Counted from the stretch's first letter, positions 27,460 through 36,844 are shown. The stretch: 47,620 nucleotides of DNA from Prochlorococcus sp. AG-347-K10 (GCA_003278955.1 QCCB01000011.1:1-47620); one strand, 5' to 3'. Notes: generated from the sequence alone by a model not told the origin. Numbers and translations: made by a program.

Positions 27460-28455
27460 TTATCTAAACATAGAACTAACAGAACTTTCTTCGTGGATTC
27501 TCCAAATAGCTTCCCCTAGCATATTTGCGACAGAAAGAACTTTTAACTGAGGAAAATTATCTTTATGTATAACTGGTATGCTATTAGTCACAATAACTTG
27601 TTCGAAAAGATTCTTTGTACTTAATCTTTCATAAGAAGGAGGAGAAAATACAGCATGTGAGGCACATGCAAATATTCTATTAGCTCCTTCTTTTTTTAGT
27701 AAATTTGCCCCAGAACAAATTGTACCTCCGGTGTCTATCATGTCGTCTATAAGAATAGCTGTTTTACCTTTGACTTCACCAATAACGGTTAGACTTTCTG
27801 CGATATTATGAGCAGATCTTCGTTTATCAATGATAGCCAAGGGCGCATCATTCATTAATTTTGCAAATGCTCTTGCTCTTGCCACCCCGCCTACATCAGG
27901 AGAGACTACAACTATTTCTTCTAGATTTAAAGTTTCTAGATAATCAATTAATACAGGTGAGCCGTAAATATGATCGCATGGTATATCAAAGTAGCCTTGT
28001 ATTTGAGCCGAGTGTAAGTCCATAGCAAGAACTCTATCGACTCCTGATTTCTCTAGTAAATTAGCAGTTAGTTTTGCAGTTATTGACTCTCTTCCTGAAG
28101 TCTTCCTATCTGCCCTTGCATATCCAAAATAAGGAATTACAGCCGTTATTTGTCTTGCAGACGCTCTCTTACATGCGTCCACCATTATCATAAGCTCCAT
28201 TAAACTATCGTTTACAGGAGCGCATGTAGGTTGGATAAGGAATACATCGCAACCTCTAATAGATTGCTGAATCTGAACATAAAGTTCTCCATCTGCAAAT
28301 CTTTTAGATATTAAAGGTACATTTTTAATACCTAAGTATGATGCAATTTCTTCAGCTAATTTAGGATTTGTTGTTCCACTTACAAGCCTTAATCTACTAT
28401 TAGTTAGATTAAAGTTCGATTCTTTACTCTGCATTGCCGTGATAAAACTTGTCAC
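27460..28455 (-). CDS. prs: Ribose-phosphate pyrophosphokinase
   Basis: This enzyme makes PRPP from ribose-5-phosphate and ATP, feeding purine, pyrimidine, histidine and NAD synthesis. The 331 residues show 'RLVSGTTNPKLAEEIASYLG', the phosphate-binding 'RFADGELYVQIQQSIRGCDVFLIQPTCAPVNDSLMELMIMVDACKRASA', 'PYFGYARADRK', 'VLAMDLHSAQIQGYFDIPCDHI', and the PRPP-binding 'AILIDDMIDTGGTICSGA'. The long reading begins with GTG at 28455. An in-frame ATG at 28434 would give 324 residues. Neither has a strong Shine-Dalgarno, so the exact start is unsettled. The ribose-5-phosphate comes partly from the OPP pathway encoded by zwf in this window. Confidence 0.95.
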   Translation of the reverse strand: MTSFITAMQSKESNFNLTNSRLRLVSGTTNPKLAEEIASYLGIKNVPLISKRFADGELYVQIQQSIRGCDVFLIQPTCAPVNDSLMELMIMVDACKRASARQITAVIPYFGYARADRKTSGRESITAKLTANLLEKSGVDRVLAMDLHSAQIQGYFDIPCDHIYGSPVLIDYLETLNLEEIVVVSPDVGGVARARAFAKLMNDAPLAIIDKRRSAHNIAESLTVIGEVKGKTAILIDDMIDTGGTICSGANLLKKEGANRIFACASHAVFSPPSYERLSTKNLFEQVIVTNSIPVIHKDNFPQLKVLSVANMLGEAIWRIHEESSVSSMFR

Positions 28456-28698
28456 GAAATTTGCACCATAAAACTATATTCTTATCGTAGTCGTTTATGT
28501 GAATTTCGCAAAAGATAATGACTAGATATTTTCAAAATTTACATCAATTAAGCAAAAAATTGTTTATTAAAAATTAGAAATTTTTTTGTTCAGACTTAAA
28601 ACTAGGCATGATATTTGTCAATTAAATAAAATTTGTATATGGTTAAATTTAGAGAATCAAAAACACTTTAAGTGTAAAGGATCAAAAAATATATAAAC

Positions 28699-30219
28699 AT
28701 GCCTAAAGATTCAATTATTGCAAAAAAATCATTAGGCGTACTTATGCATCCAACATCTATTCCAGGAGGAAGAGTATGTGGAACTTTTGGTAAAGGAGCT
28801 AAAGAGTGGATTAAAAAACTACATAAGCATGGAATTGAATACTGGCAATTTTTACCTCTTACACCTACTGACTCTACTGGTTCTCCATATAGCTCCCCAT
28901 CTAGTTTTGCACTAAACCCATGGTTTTTGGATATAGATGATTTAATCGAAAAAGGTTTTATCTTCATTTCAGATAAAGAAAATCTAGTTCCAACTAATCA
29001 GAATAAAGATCATTTTGAATTTGATATTGCTGATGAATTAACAAAGAAATTAGGTCTCCTCCTTTTGCAAGGTTGGAGTTCACAATCTGAAGAAAGAAAA
29101 ATAAACTTCAACAAATGGATCAGTAAAAATTCTTGGGTTGAGGATTATGCAACATTTGTTGTTATAAGAGAAGAATTTAATATGTTGCCTTGGTGGGAAT
29201 GGCCTAAAGAATTTAAAATAAAAAATAAAAGTTTCTTAAAATCGTGGATTAAGAAAAAAAGTGAAGAGATACTTATTAAAAAATTAATACAGTGGCATCT
29301 TGATGAGCAATGGAGCGACATTAAAACCTTTGCAAACTCAAAAAATATTAAGCTGATAGGAGATTTGCCTTTTTATGTCTCCAGAGACAGTGCAGATGTG
29401 TGGAGTAATAAATCATTATTTTCAATTTTTAAAAATGGAGATTTAATCTTTCAAAGTGGTGTTCCACCTGATTATTTTTCATCAACAGGACAATTATGGG
29501 GAACCCCAACTTACTTTTGGTCAAAGCATAAAAGGACTAGTTTCAATTGGTGGAGAAAAAGATTTCAAAGACAATTTGAACTTGTGGACATATTAAGATT
29601 TGATCATTTCAGGGGTTTAGCAGGTTACTGGAGAGTTAGTGGCAGTTCTAAAACGGCAATTATTGGAAAATGGATAAATTCTCCAGGTAAAACACTATTA
29701 AATAAAGTAAAAAAGGATTTAGGGGTTAACTATCTACCAATTATTGCGGAGGATCTAGGAGTAATAACTCCAGATGTAGAGAATTTAAGGGAAAATTTTG
29801 AACTGCCTGGCATGAAAATATTACAATTCGCTTTCGATGGCAATGAAGATAATCCTTATTTGCCTAAAAATATTGAAGGAGAAAATTGGGTTGTTTATAC
29901 AGGGACTCACGACAACTCTACTTCTCTTTCATGGTGGGAAAATTTAGATTATGAATCCAAAAAAAGAATAAAAGATGAGTATAAATTTGCAGAGAATCCT
30001 TCTTGGGATTTAATAGAAATTGGCATGGAGACAAATGCTAATCTCTTTATCGCTCCATTACAAGATCTATTATCTCTAGACGATTCAAGTAGATTAAACA
30101 AACCTGGCACCACAAAAAATAACTGGAAATGGAAGTTAAATCGTCCTTTAGAAGAAATAGAAGATAATATAAGAATGTTTAGCGAGCTAGGAAATAATTT
30201 TGGGAGAACTATAAAGTAG
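28699..30219 (+). CDS. malQ: 4-alpha-glucanotransferase (amylomaltase)
   Basis: MalQ transfers alpha-1,4-glucan segments between maltodextrins and is used in glycogen turnover. The 506-residue GH77 enzyme has 'GVLMHPTSIPGGRVCGTFGKGAKEWIKKLHKHGIEYWQFLPLTPTDSTGSPYSSPSSFALNPWFLDID' at the start and 'LIGDLPFYVSRDSADVWSN' in the barrel. The nucleophile Asp is in 'DILRFDHFRGLAGYWRV', the acid/base Glu in 'PIIAEDLGVITPDV', and the third acid in 'YTGTHDNSTSLSWW'. It is divergent from prs across a 243-base gap. It is convergent with the HTH membrane-protein gene, with 13 bases between stops. It pairs functionally with the GH57 enzyme at 11074. Confidence 0.96.
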   Translation: MPKDSIIAKKSLGVLMHPTSIPGGRVCGTFGKGAKEWIKKLHKHGIEYWQFLPLTPTDSTGSPYSSPSSFALNPWFLDIDDLIEKGFIFISDKENLVPTNQNKDHFEFDIADELTKKLGLLLLQGWSSQSEERKINFNKWISKNSWVEDYATFVVIREEFNMLPWWEWPKEFKIKNKSFLKSWIKKKSEEILIKKLIQWHLDEQWSDIKTFANSKNIKLIGDLPFYVSRDSADVWSNKSLFSIFKNGDLIFQSGVPPDYFSSTGQLWGTPTYFWSKHKRTSFNWWRKRFQRQFELVDILRFDHFRGLAGYWRVSGSSKTAIIGKWINSPGKTLLNKVKKDLGVNYLPIIAEDLGVITPDVENLRENFELPGMKILQFAFDGNEDNPYLPKNIEGENWVVYTGTHDNSTSLSWWENLDYESKKRIKDEYKFAENPSWDLIEIGMETNANLFIAPLQDLLSLDDSSRLNKPGTTKNNWKWKLNRPLEEIEDNIRMFSELGNNFGRTIK

Positions 30220-30232
30220 ATCTTGTTAAAAA

Positions 30233-30727
30233 TTATTTATCAATGATTTGATTTTCAATATTTTGAATCTCTATGACATTTACATTTAAAATAAAGTATC
30301 TCTTCAATAAAAATATAGTTAGAACTAATATAAAAAAATACAAAAGACTTCCTTGCCATGTATTGATAAGATCGAATTTCCTGAACACAAATTCCTTTCC
30401 CTCTTTCTTTAAAATTTTTCTTTCCTTAACTGCTAAATCTAATAATGTATTTTTTTTTAATACTAAGCATTCCTCTAATTTAATTAATATAGATCTTATA
30501 AAAGGATAATCTGGCCTAATATTTTTATTATTATTTTCAATAGAGTTTATTATTCGTTCAGGAATTTTTGAAATGTATGACAATTCTTTAACTGTAAGGT
30601 TTTGTTGCATTCTTGCCTCTTTTACTAACTTTGCAATTTCAATATATTGATCAACCAGTCCAGAAATTAAATCTTTATTTTTTTCAGATTTTTTGTTAAG
30701 TAAAAAGAGATTTTTCAAAATATTCAT
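30233..30727 (-). CDS. RodZ-like protein: cytoplasmic HTH domain plus one membrane helix
   Basis: The 164-residue protein has a basic N-terminus and an Xre/RodZ-type helix-turn-helix at about residues 30-90: 'YIEIAKLVKEARMQQNLTVKELSYISKIPERIINSIENNN' followed by 'YPFIRSILIKLEECL'. A basic juxtamembrane stretch, one membrane helix (about 125-146, 'QGSLLYFFILVLTIFLLKRYF') and only ~18 external residues complete it. The order HTH, basic linker, membrane helix matches RodZ, which links MreB filaments to the membrane in rod-shaped cells, but the usual periplasmic domain is almost absent. A membrane-bound transcription regulator is an alternative. It is convergent with malQ and lies 106 bases downstream of the ABC1 gene. 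Confidence 0.7.
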   Translation of the reverse strand: MNILKNLFLLNKKSEKNKDLISGLVDQYIEIAKLVKEARMQQNLTVKELSYISKIPERIINSIENNNKNIRPDYPFIRSILIKLEECLVLKKNTLLDLAVKERKILKKEGKEFVFRKFDLINTWQGSLLYFFILVLTIFLLKRYFILNVNVIEIQNIENQIIDK

Positions 30728-30833
30728 TTAATTTCCAAAAATAAATAATACTTTTTACTTCTTATTTTTTAAACATTACATCCAATTCTAATCGAATTAA
30801 AATCATAATTAAGTTAATCAAATTAAATATAAA

Positions 30834-32489
30834 CTAAACTGTAGAAATAATATTTTGTACTGCACTTTTTGCAATATTCAGAGGGCTAAAAGTATCTCTT
30901 ATTAAAGCTAAGAGTTTTTTTGCATCAGTAAATTCTAATTTTTCATCTTTTATAAGACTTAAAAGAAGGTTCTTCCTAACTTCGGATCCTTTTTTACTGA
31001 CAAATAATTTCAATCCAGCGTTAGCAACTGGTATCAGATCTGAATTAATACTTTCTGAATCTCTAAATAAAATGTTTAATAAACTTTCAACTTTTTCTAC
31101 TTGGATTTGACCTTTTTTATCAAAAACAACTTCTAAAAGGATGTCTAAAATCTCATCAGAATTATCGGTCAATAGTTTTTTAGCAATATATGGATAAGCT
31201 ATTTTTAAAATTTTAAATTCAGGATCTAACCTTAGTGCTAAACCTTCTTGACTAACTACGGCTCTTATTATTAAGGCAAACCTACTGGGAACTCTGAAAG
31301 GATAGGAATACATTAGTTTTGAGAATTTGTCAGTTACATTTTTAAGATTAAAACTACCAACCTCAGCGCCAAAAGATCCTCCTAGAACTTCTTTTAATGG
31401 TTCAACAAGTTTTTGAAGATCTTGTTCTTTGGTTAAAAAACCTAATTTCTGGAAATCTTCTGCTAGGAGATAATATTCTTCATTTATTATGTGAACAATT
31501 GCCTTAATGAGAGTAAGTCTATCTGAATTTGTAATAGTATCCATCATTCCGAAATCGACATAAGCTAAATTTCCACAATCTGCATTTCCTCCTTTTAGAG
31601 CAAACATATTTCCCGGATGTGGGTCTGCATGAAAATATCCAAATTCAAATAATTGCTGCAGTCCACTAATTACACATGTTTTTATAAACGAAGCAGGTAT
31701 TAAGTTATTTTCCTCTAGTAAAGCTCGATCTCTTAACTTAACTCCATCAATCCAAGAAGTTGTGATTACCCTTTTGGAAGAAAACTGTTTTTCTAATTTA
31801 GGTATAAAAATATTTGGGTTCTCTTTAAATAAATTAGCAAATCGCAAAGCATTTTCGGCTTCTTTTTGATAGTCAATTTCATCAAAAAGTGCCTTACCGA
31901 ATTCATCTATTATTTCTCCAATTCCTACACCTATATTTAAAGGTAAAAGTGGGGATAAAAAAGTTCCTAAAAACCTTAAGATTACAACATCCCTTCTTAT
32001 GAGAAAGTATAAATTTGGCCGCTGTACTTTCACAGCTAGATAAGAATTATTTAATTTTGCTTTATAAACTTGACCTAAGCTTGCTGAAGCAATAGGACTA
32101 TCTGGAAACTCTTCAAATAATTCCTCAGCAGGAGTTCCAAGTTCCTCTTCAATGATTTTTAACGCAATTTTGTGATCAAATGCTGGGAGATTATCTTGTA
32201 ATTTTGTAAGTTCTGTAAGCCAATCTTGTCTAACAAGATCTGGTCTAGTTGAGAGTGCTTGGCCTAATTTGATGAAACAAGGGCCTAAATCTGTTATTAC
32301 ATCAAAAAGATATTTCGAGAGATTTTTTTGTACATTTTTATTTTTACTGTTACCTTGAAAAAGTATTCTTAAAAAAAGAAAAATAAAAGTTAAAAGGATA
32401 TATAAAACTCTTGGGATAAAAATCCATGGTCTCAAAATTAACCATAATAAGTCATTTTTTGCTGAATATTTCGAATAAGAACTTTTCAT
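30834..32489 (-). CDS. ABC1/UbiB-family protein kinase-like protein
   Basis: The 551-residue member of the ABC1 (ADCK/UbiB) family starts with a hydrophobic, probably membrane-associated region ('WLILRPWIFIPRVLYILLTFIFLFLRILF'). The family-specific KxGQ motif lies in 'GPCFIKLGQALSTRPDLVRQDWLTELTKLQDNLPAF', the Ala-rich loop is 'PIASASLGQVYKA', and the phosphate-anchoring Lys is in 'LAVKVQRPN'. The metal-binding block is 'FHADPHPGNMFAL' and 'LAYVDFGMMD'. Bacterial members support ubiquinone synthesis. In plants and cyanobacteria relatives affect plastoquinone or tocopherol metabolism, so a prenylquinone role is likely but inferred. It is divergent from the PLP decarboxylase gene, with 64 bases between starts. 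Confidence 0.92.
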   Translation of the reverse strand: MKSSYSKYSAKNDLLWLILRPWIFIPRVLYILLTFIFLFLRILFQGNSKNKNVQKNLSKYLFDVITDLGPCFIKLGQALSTRPDLVRQDWLTELTKLQDNLPAFDHKIALKIIEEELGTPAEELFEEFPDSPIASASLGQVYKAKLNNSYLAVKVQRPNLYFLIRRDVVILRFLGTFLSPLLPLNIGVGIGEIIDEFGKALFDEIDYQKEAENALRFANLFKENPNIFIPKLEKQFSSKRVITTSWIDGVKLRDRALLEENNLIPASFIKTCVISGLQQLFEFGYFHADPHPGNMFALKGGNADCGNLAYVDFGMMDTITNSDRLTLIKAIVHIINEEYYLLAEDFQKLGFLTKEQDLQKLVEPLKEVLGGSFGAEVGSFNLKNVTDKFSKLMYSYPFRVPSRFALIIRAVVSQEGLALRLDPEFKILKIAYPYIAKKLLTDNSDEILDILLEVVFDKKGQIQVEKVESLLNILFRDSESINSDLIPVANAGLKLFVSKKGSEVRKNLLLSLIKDEKLEFTDAKKLLALIRDTFSPLNIAKSAVQNIISTV

Positions 32490-32553
32490 TAAAGTTAAAA
32501 AGTATCAAAAAACATTACCATGTAATCCATTCTATATATGTCAATAATACTTT

Positions 32554-33951
32554 ATGAGCATTTCATCCTTTCTGACTAAAAAGTTTTTAAAGTCTTTATT
32601 CTTTCCCGCTCATAACAGAGGGGCTGCTTTACCAAAGAAATTAGTAAAGTTATTAAAATATCCACCCGGGTATTGGGACCTGCCCGAACTGCCAGAGATA
32701 GGTTCCCCACTATCCCAAAGCGGATTGATTGCTAAATCTCAAAGAGAATTCTCCCACAAATTTGGGGCTAAAGGATGTTTTTTTGGAGTTAATGGAGCTT
32801 CCGGATTAATACAATCGGCAGTAATCGCAATGGCAAATCCAGGCGAAAATATCCTAATGCCTAGAAATGTTCATATAAGTGTTATAAAAATCTGTGCGAT
32901 GCAGAATATAAATCCAATATTTTTTGACCTAGAATATTCAACCGAAACCGGTCATTACAAACCAATTACAAAAATTTGGTTGGAAAATGTATTTAAAAAA
33001 TTAAATTTTGATGAGAATAAAATTGCAGGGGTTATTCTTGTAAATCCCTCTTATCATGGTTATGCCAGTGATTTAGAGCCTTTAATAGATTGTTGTCATC
33101 AAAAAAATTTACCTGTTTTAGTTGATGAAGCCCATGGTTCATATTTCCTTTTTTGTGAAAACCTTAATCTGCCAAAACCGGCCTTATCATCAAACGCTGA
33201 TTTAGTCGTTAATTCATTGCATAAGTCGCTCAATGGATTAACTCAAACGGCGGTACTTTGGTACAAAGGCAATCTAATAAATGAAGGTGATTTAATCAAA
33301 AGTATTAATTTGCTTCAAACTACCAGTCCAAGTTCCTTATTACTTTCTTCTTGTGAAGAGTCTATTCGGGACTGGCTTAACAAAAAAAGTTTATCAACAT
33401 ATCAAAAAAGAATATTAGAGGCAAAAAGTATCTATAAAAAATTAATTCAAAGAAATATTCCTCTCATAGAAACTCAAGACCCCTTAAAAATTGTAGTAAA
33501 TACCTCTGAGGCTGGGATTGATGGTTTTGCTGCTGATAAATTTTTTTATAGAAATGGTCTTATTGCCGAATTGCCAGAAATGATGACTCTCACTTTTTGC
33601 TTGGGATTTGGGAATCAAAAAGATTTTCTTAATTTATTTGAAAAGTTATGGAAAAAATTACTATTAAATTCCAAAAAATCAAAAAGTTTAGAAGTGTTCA
33701 AGTCGCCCTTTAAATTAGTTCAAGCTCCCGAAATCGAAATTGGAATTGCTTGGAGAAGTAAGAGTCGGAGTATTCCTTTCTCACAATCATTAAATAAAAT
33801 ATCTGGAGATATTATTTGCCCTTATCCTCCTGGGATACCTCTACTAGTTCCTGGCGAAAAAGTGGACATGGATAGGTTTAATTGGATAAATAATCAAAGT
33901 TTATGCAACAAAGATCTGGTAAATTTTAATATAAAGGTCTTAGAAACATAG
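32554..33951 (+). CDS. Orn/Lys/Arg decarboxylase-family PLP enzyme
   Basis: The 465-residue fold-type I PLP enzyme begins with 'FFPAHNRGAALPKKLVKLL', matching the HxxG-type start of the basic amino acid decarboxylases. It shows 'FFGVNGASGLIQSAVIAMANPGENILMPRNVHISVI', the cofactor Asp in 'VLVDEAHGSYFLF' (Asp191-His194), and the Schiff-base Lys224 in 'LVVNSLHKSLNGLTQTAVLW'. It lacks the N-terminal wing domain of the large E. coli decarboxylases and is near the size of the short Gram-positive-type SpeA/Cad group. The substrate could be arginine, lysine or ornithine and cannot be decided here. cdsA follows after 9 bases, in a likely operon. Confidence 0.88.
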   Translation: MSISSFLTKKFLKSLFFPAHNRGAALPKKLVKLLKYPPGYWDLPELPEIGSPLSQSGLIAKSQREFSHKFGAKGCFFGVNGASGLIQSAVIAMANPGENILMPRNVHISVIKICAMQNINPIFFDLEYSTETGHYKPITKIWLENVFKKLNFDENKIAGVILVNPSYHGYASDLEPLIDCCHQKNLPVLVDEAHGSYFLFCENLNLPKPALSSNADLVVNSLHKSLNGLTQTAVLWYKGNLINEGDLIKSINLLQTTSPSSLLLSSCEESIRDWLNKKSLSTYQKRILEAKSIYKKLIQRNIPLIETQDPLKIVVNTSEAGIDGFAADKFFYRNGLIAELPEMMTLTFCLGFGNQKDFLNLFEKLWKKLLLNSKKSKSLEVFKSPFKLVQAPEIEIGIAWRSKSRSIPFSQSLNKISGDIICPYPPGIPLLVPGEKVDMDRFNWINNQSLCNKDLVNFNIKVLET

Positions 33952-33960
33952 CAATTTCAT

Positions 33961-34818
33961 ATGAGATTAAAAAGCGGATTAATTATAGGAATTTTCGGTT
34001 TAGTTGTTGTTTTGTTGGGGGGATGGTTTTTTACATTGGCAACTGCTTTGCTTACATATTTAGCATTATTAGAATTTTTCAGAATGGCAGAATTTAAAGG
34101 AATAAGACCAGCTACAAAAACCACATTATTTTCGTCCTTTATTATTATAGTTTCTACTTATCTTGAGACCATTGGTGTGCTTGAAGGAGAAATTTCAAAT
34201 TCAATTTTGCCAATCTGTTCAGTTGGGATATGCACTTGGTTACTTTTGCAACCAAAACCTGGGACAATTTCAGATATTGCAGCATCTATTTTTGGATTAT
34301 TCTATTTAGGTTTTTTACCCAGTTACTGGATTAAGTTAAGGGGATTAGATTCAGTGATAATAGTTTCAAATCAGAGTTTCATCTCGCTTGAGAATTTATC
34401 AAATACTACAGGTCTTCATTTAACTTTAACTTCTTGTTTTTTAATCGTAGCTAGTGATATTGGTTCTTATTTCATTGGGAAGTCATTTGGTAAAACATCT
34501 CTATCTCCAATATCACCGAGCAAAACTATAGAAGGTTTAATTGGAGGAATATCCTGTTCAATTTTACTAGCAATATTTTTCGCATTTTTAATGAATTGGG
34601 AAAATCCATTAATTGTTGGAATAATTTATGGAATTTCAATTTCTCTTATGGCATTAGTTGGAGATTTAATTGAATCTATGATGAAGAGAGACGCAAAAAT
34701 AAAAGATTCCGGAACTTTTTTACCGGGACATGGAGGGATTCTTGACAGAATTGACAGTTACATCTTTACCCCATCTGTTTTGTATTACATTTTTATAATT
34801 CTCAAGTATCTAAATTAA
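33961..34818 (+). CDS. cdsA: Phosphatidate cytidylyltransferase
   Basis: CdsA makes CDP-diacylglycerol from phosphatidate and CTP, the branch point for phosphatidylglycerol. PG is the only major phospholipid in cyanobacterial thylakoids and is essential for the photosystems. The 285-residue protein has about seven or eight membrane helices. The diagnostic C-terminal signature reads 'GDLIESMMKRDAKIKDSGTFLPGHGGILDRIDSYIFTPSVLYY'. 'SDIGSYFIGKSFGKTSLSPISPSKTIEGLIGG' is the second conserved block. The start overlaps nothing and lies 9 bases after the decarboxylase stop. The gene is convergent with the alpha/beta hydrolase gene, with 12 bases between stops. Confidence 0.96.
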   Translation: MRLKSGLIIGIFGLVVVLLGGWFFTLATALLTYLALLEFFRMAEFKGIRPATKTTLFSSFIIIVSTYLETIGVLEGEISNSILPICSVGICTWLLLQPKPGTISDIAASIFGLFYLGFLPSYWIKLRGLDSVIIVSNQSFISLENLSNTTGLHLTLTSCFLIVASDIGSYFIGKSFGKTSLSPISPSKTIEGLIGGISCSILLAIFFAFLMNWENPLIVGIIYGISISLMALVGDLIESMMKRDAKIKDSGTFLPGHGGILDRIDSYIFTPSVLYYIFIILKYLN

Positions 34819-34830
34819 TTAAGAAATCTT

Positions 34831-35763
34831 TTATTCCAAAAAATAATCTTGGATAATTTTACTAGATAATGTTGGAAGATCTATATGCGGAAGATGACCA
34901 CAATTTTGTAACCCTACAAAATTTAATTTTTCAATATTTCCTATTTTTTTAATCTCTTTTTTTCCAAGAATTCGATCATTTTCTCCACATAATGTTTTAA
35001 TTGGTATATTTTGAATATATTTTTGAGTTCCTGCAAACCCACCACTTTTTGCAAATGATGCAAGTGAATTCCTCCATCCTTTACAACCTAAATGAATTGA
35101 AGCAATTTGCTCTTCCATCCGCCCAACGCATTCATCTGGAAAAGCAAATGCTTGCCTACAAAGACTTTTTCTGACTTGAGGCAATCCAAGAAATAAAGCG
35201 CCAACTTGGTTAAGAGGAAAAGGGATACTCTTAGGTTCTCCAAACAATCCGGCGGGGGACAAAAGGATAATTTTATCAATGGAATCAGGAATTTCATAAG
35301 CAAGTTTTAAAGCTGTTGAGCCTCCCATAGAGGCACCTATAATTTTTAAATTCTTTGTTATTTTTAATGTCTTAAGGAGATCAATTAAATGCGAAATTAT
35401 TTTCGAGGAATTGTATTCATTTGTTGCGCACCTGGGACTAAAACCAAAACCCAGAAGATCAGGAACGATAACTTGAAAGTTTCTTTTTAGTGATTTATAT
35501 ATTCTTCTGAATTCTAAAAAACTACTATCAAAGCCATGTAGAAGAAGTATAGGTTGACCTTTTCCTCCCATAACTACTGGGAATTTTAAGGAGTTCCAAT
35601 TTTGGTTGAGTTTTATCCACTTAACATCATTCGCCAAATAAAGGCCTAAAGGATCTAAAAGTGAAAATTTGGCACTTTCGAAAAATTCTACATTTAAATC
35701 ACTTAATTGTTCAAAATTATTTTTAGTCAAAAAATAGTTATGTTTTAATTTTTTGTTGTTCAA
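34831..35763 (-). CDS. Alpha/beta hydrolase-fold protein
   Basis: The 310-residue hydrolase has the oxyanion strand 'PILLLHGFDSSFLEFRRIYKSL' and 'QVIVPDLLGFGFSPRC'. The nucleophile elbow is 'IIGASMGGSTALKLA' with Ser145. A lid region follows, then a catalytic Asp candidate in 'LCGENDRILGKKE' and His in 'LQNCGHLPHIDLPT'. The family includes esterases, lipases, haloperoxidases and C-C hydrolases, so the substrate is unknown. The reading starts at TTG 35763, 26 bases inside the end of the upstream gldA-like gene. A second in-frame TTG at 35730 is possible, and no early ATG exists. The overlap suggests coupling to the upstream gene in a clpC-gldA-hydrolase series. Confidence 0.85.
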   Translation of the reverse strand: MNNKKLKHNYFLTKNNFEQLSDLNVEFFESAKFSLLDPLGLYLANDVKWIKLNQNWNSLKFPVVMGGKGQPILLLHGFDSSFLEFRRIYKSLKRNFQVIVPDLLGFGFSPRCATNEYNSSKIISHLIDLLKTLKITKNLKIIGASMGGSTALKLAYEIPDSIDKIILLSPAGLFGEPKSIPFPLNQVGALFLGLPQVRKSLCRQAFAFPDECVGRMEEQIASIHLGCKGWRNSLASFAKSGGFAGTQKYIQNIPIKTLCGENDRILGKKEIKKIGNIEKLNFVGLQNCGHLPHIDLPTLSSKIIQDYFLE

Positions 35764-36829
35764 AATTTGAAATAACCTCTATTATGTCCCATTTATTAAT
35801 TTCAAAAGGCAAAAAGTGAATCTCAGATTTATCTCGACAAGTAAAATCAGCAATTTTCTCTAAATTATTATTTTCAAAAACATTTATTCCAAGTTGTCCG
35901 ATAGTAGTTGGCAAATTCAATTCTTTCATAAGTACAAATAATTGTTTAATTGATTGATCAGCTAATTTATTGTTATTTTTCATTTCTTCTAGTCTTAATT
36001 GCAATAATAATCCAACCCCTACAATCTCACCATGTAAGAATTTATTAGGCGTGATTATCTGAGTAATTGCATTATGAATAGCATGTGCGGCTGCAGTCCT
36101 ACATTTTTCTCCACCAATACCGCCAACTAATCCTGCTGTAAGTCCACATGCTTCTACAGTATTTTGCCAAGATGGATTATTTTCAAATTGCCCCTTAAAT
36201 GCTTTTCCTCCATCTATTAATAGTTGATCTCTTAAAACTCTTGATATCTGAATTGCATGTTGAACAAGTCCGTCATCTATTTTTGAACTTGTTATTGAGG
36301 ATTCGTACCATTTTGCCAAGGCATCTGCTATGCCACTTGCAAGTGTTCTTGATGGAGCTGTTTGAATAAATTTATGATCAAAAACTAGTATTTTCGGACA
36401 AGATCCTAATGCAACATCTTTTATAAATTGACCGTCCTTAGTATAAATATTCGATAAGGCTGTCCAACCAGCACATGTAGAGGCGCTCAGCGGAACTGTA
36501 ATACAAGGGATATTGAGAGACTCGGCTATATACTTTCCAGAGTCTAGAACTTTGCCACCTCCAGCTGCGATAACACAATCATTATTATTATTTGAAATAA
36601 TATTCTTGACTCTTGAAATATCTTCGTAACAACAATCAAATTGCAAATTTGCAGAATTTACATTAAGTTTTTGATTTTTTAAATCATTTAAAATATTATT
36701 TCTCAAATTATTCGTTTGAATCCCTCTACCTAGAATTAATGGACTTTTAGTTAATTTAGTAATTTGAGGTAAAGATTTTTCCCAGGCAGAATTTCCCCTG
36801 TAAATAGTTTCTGGAGATATAGACTGCAT
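35738..36829 (-). CDS. Iron-containing alcohol dehydrogenase, glycerol dehydrogenase-like
   Basis: The 363-residue protein resembles GldA (NAD-dependent glycerol dehydrogenase, glycerol to dihydroxyacetone). 'CVIAAGGGKVLDSGKYIAESLNIPCITVPLSASTCAGWTALSNIYT' is the nucleotide-binding region. Metal-ligand candidates are the Asp in 'LASGIADALAKWYES' and the His residues in 'AAAHAIHNAIT' and 'FLHGEIVGVGLLLQL'. All three blocks are intact, so the enzyme looks functional. Other members of this superfamily act on other polyols or on glycerol-1-phosphate, so substrate identity is uncertain. The ATG lies 15 bases downstream of the clpC stop, and the 3' end overlaps the hydrolase gene. Confidence 0.87.
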   Translation of the reverse strand: MQSISPETIYRGNSAWEKSLPQITKLTKSPLILGRGIQTNNLRNNILNDLKNQKLNVNSANLQFDCCYEDISRVKNIISNNNNDCVIAAGGGKVLDSGKYIAESLNIPCITVPLSASTCAGWTALSNIYTKDGQFIKDVALGSCPKILVFDHKFIQTAPSRTLASGIADALAKWYESSITSSKIDDGLVQHAIQISRVLRDQLLIDGGKAFKGQFENNPSWQNTVEACGLTAGLVGGIGGEKCRTAAAHAIHNAITQIITPNKFLHGEIVGVGLLLQLRLEEMKNNNKLADQSIKQLFVLMKELNLPTTIGQLGINVFENNNLEKIADFTCRDKSEIHFLPFEINKWDIIEVISNFEQQKIKT

Positions 36830-36844
36830 ATTTACTTTGGAAAA

